Source of the DNA: Caldilinea sp.
GTDB taxonomy: Bacteria > Chloroflexota > Anaerolineae > Caldilineales > Caldilineaceae
Direction of reading: 5' to 3'
Length of the DNA stretch: 7,806 nt
NCBI GenBank assembly: GCA_025055055.1
Contig: JANWYX010000001.1
Span: 1-7,806, forward strand
The position numbers and the translations under genes are program-made. Each line of letters opens with the position of its first letter. Positions within the stretch are counted from its first letter, which is position 1. The notes under the pieces are model-generated. The model was given only the letters and a program-made list of their open reading frames with translations. It was not told where the DNA came from and searched no databases. Shown piece by piece: positions 1 to 7,806 of the stretch.

Positions 1-2012
<2,012 letters not shown>

Positions 2013-2020
<8 letters not shown>

Positions 2021-2038
2021 GGAATGCCTCAGTTTTTT
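2013..2038 (+). terminator. Compact intrinsic terminator between convergent genes
   Basis: TGAGG (2018-2022) and CCTCA (2027-2031) form a perfect 5-bp stem with an AATG loop, followed by G and six T (2033-2038). With a bulged A2017, AAAC (2013-2016) can pair with GTTT and lengthen the stem. The left arm holds the TGA of the App1-type gene, and the right arm holds the complement of the TGA of CC4. A second T6 tract follows at 2048-2053. The arrangement fits termination of + strand transcription; on the minus strand only a weak T-rich stretch follows the stem. The short stem keeps confidence moderate. Confidence 0.5.
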
Positions 2039-3012
2039 GTCTCGTCGTTTTTTGTCTCGTTGCGCGCCTTTTGCTCCGCCAAGCGTTGGGCGGCTTCGAT
2101 CCAGCCCGCATAATCCGGCGGAACCGGTGCGCGCGAGGCGCAAATTTCTTCAAGCTGCTGCGGCGTGATGCTTGCCAGCGCTGCGTAGGTGCGGACGCCG
2201 GCGTCGTACAGGCGTCGCTTGTACACCTGGCCGACGCCGGGAATTTTTTCAAAATCGTCGACCGGCTCGCTGCTCCAGATGCAGCCCCGCGTCTGGGTCT
2301 CTTCCGCCAGTCGCTGCGCCGAGGCGCGAATGGCGTCGAACCGGACCAGTGCCGCCCGCGCTTTGCTCAGCTTCAAGATGCGGCGTAGCGTTTCGTCGTC
2401 GAGCATTGCGACTTCCCAATAGGAGCCGATGCCGGCGTCGTAAAGCCTTTGCTCGAAGACCGGGCCGATCCCGTCGATTGCAGAAAGCGTCTGCGGGCGC
2501 TCGATGAGGGTCGGCGCAAGGTTGGCCTCCAGGGCGCGCTCGACGAAGCGCCGTTTTGCAGCGGGGAAGGCGGACAGCGGCGCTCCCATTGCGCCCGCCT
2601 CCCCTTGTCGGTGCGAAAGCGCCGCCCCCTGTGCGAGGTGTTCTGAGGTTTTTTCGGCGTCTGCGCGCGGCTCGTTCGCCTGCGTCTGCATGGACGCTTC
2701 AAGCGAAGATAGGGTGTTCCATTCAGGGAAAGGCCCCGCCCCGGACGCAACCTTTTGCGTTTGCAGCGTCGCAAGCTCCATGCGCAATCGCTCCAATTCA
2801 GCGCGCTGTTGGGCCAATTGGGTGCGCAGATCGGACTCCTGGCTTTCTCTGGAGACGGACGCCATGATCTCTTGCATCCGCTGCTCAATGGATGCAATGC
2901 GCAGCTGCGCTTCTTCCAAGGCTCGGTTTTTCTGTTTCAGCAGCGCGATCAAAGCGAGCATTGCGCCAACGCTCACGCCGAAGATAAGCAGTCGCAATAG
3001 CTTGCGCATCAT
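2029..3012 (-). CDS. CC4: membrane-anchored coiled-coil protein with tandem helix-hairpin-helix (H3TH-like) modules
   Basis: I do not recognise a named gene. The 327-residue protein has a basic N-terminus (MMRKLLR) and one hydrophobic helix at about 5-25, not followed by a clear cleavage site, so it is probably a membrane anchor with the rest cytoplasmic. Residues 27-88 are heptad-like coiled coil, and 89-170 are a low-complexity Ala/Gln/Glu/Ser linker. Two related modules follow. Module 1 (about 175-240) has DGIGPVFEQRLYDAGI and ends RFDAIRASAQRLAEE. Module 2 (about 252-315) has PGVGQVYKRRLYDAGV and ends PDYAGWIEAAQRLAE. This layout resembles the H3TH/COG3743 type of helix-hairpin-helix domain, which can bind nucleic acid or protein; that assignment is from memory. 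The module pair is about 55% identical by eye to the C-terminus of CC3. Last gene of the cluster, 28 bases after CC3. GGGA at 3018-3021 would serve ATG 3012 or the adjacent ATG at 3009. The tail is a duplicated charged ETKN peptide. Confidence 0.85.
   Translation of the reverse strand: MMRKLLRLLIFGVSVGAMLALIALLKQKNRALEEAQLRIASIEQRMQEIMASVSRESQESDLRTQLAQQRAELERLRMELATLQTQKVASGAGPFPEWNTLSSLEASMQTQANEPRADAEKTSEHLAQGAALSHRQGEAGAMGAPLSAFPAAKRRFVERALEANLAPTLIERPQTLSAIDGIGPVFEQRLYDAGIGSYWEVAMLDDETLRRILKLSKARAALVRFDAIRASAQRLAEETQTRGCIWSSEPVDDFEKIPGVGQVYKRRLYDAGVRTYAALASITPQQLEEICASRAPVPPDYAGWIEAAQRLAEQKARNETKNDETKN
2032..2061. repeat. Tandem 15-bp duplication at the 3' end of CC4
   Basis: Two adjacent 15-base units starting GTTTTTTGTCTCGT (2032-2046 and 2047-2061) differ only at the last base. 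On the minus strand they encode the tail ETKND-ETKN of CC4, keeping frame. The duplication also gives the + strand terminator two T6 tracts. It looks like a recent replication-slippage event. Confidence 0.8.
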
Positions 3013-3040
3013 CTTCTTCCCATCCGGTGAAAGGGTTTGT

Positions 3041-4868
<1,828 letters not shown>

Positions 4869-4879
<11 letters not shown>

Positions 4880-6203
4880 GACTCTCTCCCTCTTCTTTCG
4901 GAGCGACCGGCGATGACTCGGTTGCGACATCCGGTGCGATCGCTGTCGATGCACCCTGAGGCAAGGATGCATCAACGCGTGCAAGGAGGCTGCGCAATTC
5001 GGCGTCATAGCCATCAATTCGCTCGAGGAAACGGTTCATGAAGTCGACGCGCGTTTGCAACCGTTGCGCAAGCGCATCTCTTTCTGCGAGCAATGCCTGA
5101 AGCTCAGCGCGGATGGCCGCAATCTGGTCGTTCAAGCCTCCCACTTCGGCGGTGCGAGCGTCCAGCGCCTGTTGCAGCGCCTCGCGGTCGGCAAATGCCT
5201 GCTCGAACGTCGTCTTCAAGCGTTCGTATTCGCTGCGCAGCTCGTCCAGTTCCGCCGTGCGCGCGGCCAGCGCTTCGTTGAGGCCTGGTCCATCCACGGG
5301 GGACAGCGCCTCTTCGGAGGGCTGCATCTCTAGCAGCGCAGCCTCCAGGCGTCGCGATGTCTCCTCGGAGGCGATGCGGTTGCGCAGTGCAACGTATTCG
5401 CTGTTGCGTTTTTCCAGCGCGGCGGCAAGCTGCGCGCCCATCGCCGTCAACATACTGAGATCGCGACGCAGGTAATCGAGTTCGTTTTGCGCGTTGGCCA
5501 GTGCACGGTCGCGCGCCGCCAGCGCAGCGGTGATGGCGTCTTCGCCGCCGGCGAGGATGTCGCGATACTCACGCCGGCGCAAAAAAAGTTCGGCTGCGAC
5601 CAGCGCTTCTTTTTCGGCGAGTCGATCGGCGGCAGCGCGCGCCAGCGCCAGTTGGTGTTCGAGTTCAACCACGCGGTCGCTCAGGTCGCTCTCCTGTGGT
5701 CGCTCGGCCAGCGCCGTCGTCGATTTCTGCTCCTCTGCTGATTCCTCGATCTCAAACGCTCCGGCGCTGTCGTCCGAGGCAGTCTCACCTCGCCGTGTTG
5801 CGCGGCGGACGACCGCCGCCTGACGCACCGCACTCAATGCGCCTCTGGTGTGAACCAGCTCGGTGGTGAGCAGGAGACGCGCGTCACGCTCTTTCTCCAA
5901 AGCCATCCGCAGACGTTCGGCAGTCTCCTTTGCGTGCGCCAGCTCTCTACTTGCCACCTTCAACTGTTGAACGAGGGCTTTTCTTTCCTCCGCCATCTCG
6001 TCGAGCGTGGCGAGGTTTTCCCGCAATTGTCCTTGCATCTTGCGTAGCTCATCTTCGACCTCGCGCACTTTACGACGCAGCGACTCGATCTCGGCGGATG
6101 CTTTTTCTAGCTCATACACCGGCCCGCCGCGGCCGGCGAACCAGGCGATGATGAATCCTAACAGAAATGCACCGATCAGGTACAGGAAAGGCATGACATC
6201 CAT
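4869..6203 (-). CDS. CC2: membrane-anchored coiled-coil protein
   Basis: I do not recognise a named gene. The 444-residue protein starts with one hydrophobic helix at about 5-23 (FLYLIGAFLLGFIIAWF) followed by GRGG, which reads as an uncleaved anchor. The rest is mainly heptad-rich helix: about 28-130, an Arg-rich then acidic, Ser-rich linker at 130-168 (VVRRATRRG, then DDSAGAFEIEESAEEQ), coiled coil at 170-295, a short Pro/Gly break (SPVDGPG), coiled coil at 308-412, and a polar disordered tail at 413-444. No enzymatic motif or H3TH module is present. The ATG at 6203 has AGGAG 6 bases upstream (6210-6214); an in-frame ATG at 6194 is less well placed. It begins 108 bases after CC1 and overlaps CC3 by 11 bases, so CC2 and CC3 are probably made in linked amounts and may form one complex, CC2 supplying the membrane anchor that CC3 lacks (inference). 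Generic coiled-coil similarity to myosin- or SMC-like proteins should not be read as homology. Confidence 0.85.
4886..4892 (-). promoter_or_regulatory. Shine-Dalgarno site setting the CC3 start
   Basis: On the minus strand GAGGGAG stands 6 bases before the ATG at 4879. It lies inside the last codons of CC2 (the PKEEGES region), supports this start over the longer extension, and fits reinitiation by ribosomes finishing CC2. Confidence 0.65.
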
Positions 6204-6311
6204 AGCGTTCTCCTGTGGAAGGTGGATGGAGCCACCCGCAAAGGACTTCCCGCTCGATGGATCGAGGAGGCGGAGCAGGGCGGCCTTGCCGCCCAGGCGC
6301 GCCGGCCAGGG
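6204..6311 (-). other. CC1-CC2 spacer with a GC-rich hairpin
   Basis: This 108-base gap is the only long spacer inside the cluster. GGGCGGC (6278-6284) and GCCGCCC (6288-6294) form a perfect 7-bp stem with a 3-base loop. A smaller inverted repeat, CTCGAT/ATCGAG, lies at 6253-6266. Neither is followed by a T-tract on either strand, so a full terminator is unlikely; RNA stabilisation, processing or partial attenuation between CC1 and CC2 is possible. No convincing promoter is seen in it. Confidence 0.5.
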
Positions 6312-7181
6312 TCAACCGACAGCTTGCTTGGCTTGCAACTCGTGCAGTTGTCTCGTGAGTTCAGCGATGCGGGCATTTGCGGCCAACAACTCCTCGTCTT
6401 TCATCTTGATCATCGTGGACGTCAGCGCCGCCATCTCGCTGGCGACGTCCCCGCGCGCTTTTTGTAGACGATCCTCCAGATCGGCCTTCGTCGCAGACAA
6501 TGCTGCGACCGTTGCCTTCGCAGAGTCAAGCTGCGCCTGCAGTTCGGCACGGCCGCGTTCACTTTCCTCCAGCAGATTCTGTAGGTTGACGGCGCGCTGA
6601 TGGGCTTCATTCAGAGCCGCCTCGCGTGCGCGTTCGTTCTCCGCCGAAACGCCGGCTTCCGCCTCCAGCGCCGATAGCTTGAACTGCATGGCATCCAGCG
6701 CCTCGCGCAGTTGCTTGTTCTCGAGGACGGTGGCTTCGTATTGGGCCCGCAGCTCTTCCAATTCATGGGCGGCATTGCTCTGCGCCCGGTCGAGCCGATC
6801 GTGAAGCATCGCCAGTTGCATCTTGACGTCGGCGACCTCGATGCTGCGCGATTGCAGGTCGGCCTGCAGTCCTTCGATGCGCTCGGCGGACGCCTTCACC
6901 TCCTCCTGAGCGGCGCTCAACCGCTTGCGCAGTTCATCGCGCTCGGCAGCAACGCTGCTCATTTCACGGTTGAGGGTTTCAATCTCTCTGCGCGCGTCCA
7001 TCAGTTCGCGCTCGGTGCGCCGATTTTTGCTTTGATGTTCGGCGAGCCGTTCTTCCAACTCGGCGTTGCGCCGTTGCGCCGGCAAGCCGATCAGCAACCA
7101 TCCCAAAATTAGGCCGACGACGACGGCGATCAACAGCGGCATCCAATAGGCGATGATCCACTGCAGATTCATCCAGTCCAT
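6312..7181 (-). CDS. CC1: membrane-anchored coiled-coil protein, first gene of the cluster
   Basis: I do not recognise a named gene. The 289-residue protein has a short aromatic N-terminus (MDWMNLQWIIAYW) and a strongly hydrophobic helix to about residue 32 (PLLIAVVVGLILGWLLIGL), then a basic stretch (PAQRRN). Basic residues after the helix suggest a cytoplasmic C-terminus by the positive-inside rule. Residues 38-285 are almost unbroken coiled coil, rich in Glu, Arg, Ala and Leu, with no proline after the anchor and no catalytic motif or H3TH module. The start at 7181 is chosen over an in-frame TTG at 7196 because GAGGAG (7189-7194) lies 7 bases upstream of the ATG and overlaps the TTG. Plan and anchor resemble CC2, but I see no clear sequence relation beyond coiled-coil composition. 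A candidate promoter lies about 55 bases upstream. The likely role is a structural rod or spacer at the membrane, inferred only from shape. Confidence 0.85.
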   Translation of the reverse strand: MDWMNLQWIIAYWMPLLIAVVVGLILGWLLIGLPAQRRNAELEERLAEHQSKNRRTERELMDARREIETLNREMSSVAAERDELRKRLSAAQEEVKASAERIEGLQADLQSRSIEVADVKMQLAMLHDRLDRAQSNAAHELEELRAQYEATVLENKQLREALDAMQFKLSALEAEAGVSAENERAREAALNEAHQRAVNLQNLLEESERGRAELQAQLDSAKATVAALSATKADLEDRLQKARGDVASEMAALTSTMIKMKDEELLAANARIAELTRQLHELQAKQAVG

Positions 7182-7188
7182 AATTTTT

Positions 7189-7194
7189 CTCCTC
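7189..7194 (-). promoter_or_regulatory. Shine-Dalgarno site setting the CC1 start
   Basis: GAGGAG on the minus strand is 7 bases from the ATG at 7181, a near-consensus site at normal spacing. It rules against the five-codon upstream TTG start, which it overlaps. Confidence 0.7.
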
Positions 7195-7234
7195 AATCGT
7201 CAGAGTGTGAATTTGGCCCGAAAGATTTGCTATA

Positions 7235-7263
7235 CTTAAAACATGCGCTGTTCTTGTGGTGAA
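7235..7263 (-). promoter_or_regulatory. Candidate promoter for the CC1-CC4 cluster
   Basis: On the minus strand TTCACC (7258-7263) and TTTAAG (7235-7240) each match 4 of 6 bases of the -35 and -10 consensus, with an ideal 17-base spacer. Transcription would start near 7228, giving a leader of about 47 bases before the CC1 ATG. A + strand extended -10-like TGCTATACT at 7228-7236 overlaps it by two bases. Judged by eye only. Confidence 0.35.
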
Positions 7264-7301
7264 GAATCTGCAATGACGAGTTGTTGCCGGGAGCAGACCT
7301 G

Positions 7302-7332
7302 TTGAACATGAAAGTGACGCTGCAAGGATAAT
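7302..7332 (+). promoter_or_regulatory. Candidate + strand promoter upstream of the aldo/keto reductase
   Basis: GATAAT (7327-7332) matches the -10 consensus at 5 of 6 bases. TTGAAC (7302-7307) would be a -35 with a 19-base spacer, or TGAACA one base further on with 18. It would give a leader of about 300 bases that includes the inverted repeat and the GC-rich hairpin. Spacing is long, so support is weak. Confidence 0.3.
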
Positions 7333-7415
7333 ACGGCACTTTTAGTTTCCATCAGCGGACAACTTTTGTCAAACGGATTTTTCCATCTTGACCGCTGCTG
7401 CAATCCGGAAAATTT

Positions 7416-7437
7416 GATGATTTTGTCAAAAATCATC
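7416..7437. promoter_or_regulatory. 22-bp inverted repeat, operator-like
   Basis: Perfect 9-base arms GATGATTTT (7416-7424) and AAAATCATC (7429-7437) flank the centre GTCA. Size and A/T-rich symmetry suit a dimeric regulator. There is no T-tract typical of a terminator. Part of it repeats TTTTGTCAAA found at 7364-7373; on the minus strand both copies contain TTGACA, a perfect -35 hexamer, though no good -10 follows either one. Confidence 0.4.
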
Positions 7438-7510
7438 TGGGCAATGATCGTAGGCGCTGCTCTCGGCCATACGTTCTCGACGGTTCGCAAGGTTGCGGAT
7501 GATTCGAGGA

Positions 7511-7531
7511 GGCGCCGCACAAAGTGGCGCC
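7511..7531. other. GC-rich hairpin in the aldo/keto reductase leader
   Basis: GGCGCC at 7511-7516 and 7526-7531 pair fully. One G-T and one C-G pair extend the stem to 8 bp with an ACAAA loop. No T-tract follows on either strand, so it is not a standard terminator. It would lie in the RNA leader if the promoter near 7330 is used. Confidence 0.4.
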
Positions 7532-7641
7532 CATGGATTGCCGAACGCAATTGCTCCAATTTCATCGGGTTTCCCGGAAGATAGCGGTGAGAAGCCAAAT
7601 TCAATCGATCATCTCATGCCAATCGAGGAAAGGATGCACTT

Positions 7642-7806
7642 ATGGAGTACCGTTTCTTAGGTCGCACCGGCGTTAAAGTCAGTGAGCTTTGTCTGGGCGC
7701 CATGACCTTCGGCCGCGAGACGCCCGAAGAGGTCAGTCTGCAGATGATGGACCGTTTCTTCGAGGCGGGCGGCAATTTCATCGACACCGCCGATGTCTAT
7801 ACGCGC
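7642..7806 (+). CDS. Aldo/keto reductase, N-terminal part (runs off the window)
   Basis: The 55 visible codons begin MEYRFLGRTGVKVSELCLG, continue AMTFGRETPEE and reach FIDTADVYTR, the standard N-terminus of the aldo/keto reductase family. These are NAD(P)H-dependent TIM-barrel oxidoreductases that reduce aldehydes and ketones. The Asp and Tyr of FIDTADVY (D50 and Y54) correspond to the catalytic Asp and proton-donor Tyr; the catalytic Lys and His lie beyond the window. The family is usually about 310-350 residues, so about 16% is seen. The ATG at 7642 is supported by an AGGA site (7631-7634) 7 bases upstream and by the match of the first residues to the usual family start. Substrate cannot be told. 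It is divergent from CC1 and has no visible link to the coiled-coil cluster. Confidence 0.9.
   Translation, partial: MEYRFLGRTGVKVSELCLGAMTFGRETPEEVSLQMMDRFFEAGGNFIDTADVYTR

Larger units (their letters stand above)
7182..7641. other. Divergent intergenic region without a convincing gene
   Basis: About 460 bases lie between the divergent CC1 and aldo/keto reductase genes, with visibly more A and T than the genes. Two overlapping open frames exist (minus 7236-7604; plus 7366-7584). Both need TTG starts for full length, lack good ribosome sites and have unusual composition, so neither is called. The region holds candidate promoters on both strands, a direct repeat of TTTTGTCAAA (7364-7373 and 7421-7430), an inverted repeat at 7416-7437 and a GC-rich hairpin at 7511-7531. 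Confidence 0.6.

Noticed and set aside
4880..5017. Upstream extension of CC3 by 46 codons beyond the ATG at 4879
   Set aside because: It lies wholly over CC2 coding sequence, has His-, Cys- and Arg-rich composition unlike the rest, and the ATG at 4879 has its own good ribosome site.
5581..5587. A7 tract inside CC2 as a phase-variation site
   Set aside because: It is a single 7-base run encoding a plain LFL stretch, with no second repeat or alternative-frame product of interest; too short to argue for phase switching.
7366..7584. + strand frame of 72 codons, or 55 codons from the ATG at 7417
   Set aside because: It has a short hydrophobic stretch (IIWAMIVGAALG), but the start is weak, the C-terminus is Arg/Trp-rich and random-looking, and the frame runs through the palindrome and the hairpin. 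A decayed or tiny gene cannot be excluded.
7236..7604. Minus-strand frame of about 122 codons in the intergenic region
   Set aside because: It needs a TTG start, has no clear ribosome site, shows no familiar motif, and its end covers the best promoter candidate for CC1.

Overview
The window looks like bacterial chromosome: GC-rich, densely packed, with short gene gaps and Shine-Dalgarno sites. It holds two + strand metabolic regions flanking a four-gene minus-strand cluster of coiled-coil proteins. The style of the tandem helix-hairpin-helix modules, combined with a DUF2183/App1 phosphatase and this type of aldo/keto reductase, recalls Chloroflexota (Anaerolineae/Caldilineae-like genomes). 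That is an impression from memory and is weakly held. No rRNA, tRNA, CRISPR array, insertion sequence or phage gene was seen.

Layout. (1) 1-998, +: the C-terminal two thirds of an FAD-linked oxidase, closest in motifs to the D-2-hydroxyglutarate/D-lactate dehydrogenase group. (2) 995-2020, +: an App1-type (DUF2183) HAD-like phosphatase. Its start codon overlaps the previous stop as ATGA, so the two are probably co-transcribed. (3) 2013-2038: a small hairpin plus T-tract terminator in the 8-base gap and flanking ends of two convergent genes. (4) 7181 down to 2029, minus strand: four genes, called CC1 to CC4 here. CC1 (289 aa) and CC2 (444 aa) each have one N-terminal membrane helix followed by long coiled coil. 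CC3 (612 aa) is a soluble coiled coil with a regular 14-residue repeat, ending in two helix-hairpin-helix/H3TH-like modules. CC4 (327 aa) has a membrane helix, a short coiled coil, a linker and the same two-module C-terminus. (5) 7182-7641: a divergent intergenic region with candidate promoters in both directions, a 22-bp inverted repeat and a GC-rich hairpin. (6) 7642 onward, +: the first 55 codons of an aldo/keto reductase.

The most interesting part is the CC1-CC4 cluster. All four proteins are predicted rods, three of them membrane-anchored. Two carry a paired H3TH-like module of a kind usually linked with nucleic-acid or protein binding. CC2 and CC3 overlap by 11 bases, and CC3 and CC4 share a C-terminus that is roughly 55% identical by eye. 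A reasonable inference is a membrane-attached coiled-coil scaffold, possibly tethering DNA or another partner through the H3TH modules. No function is shown by the sequence, and I do not recognise a named system.
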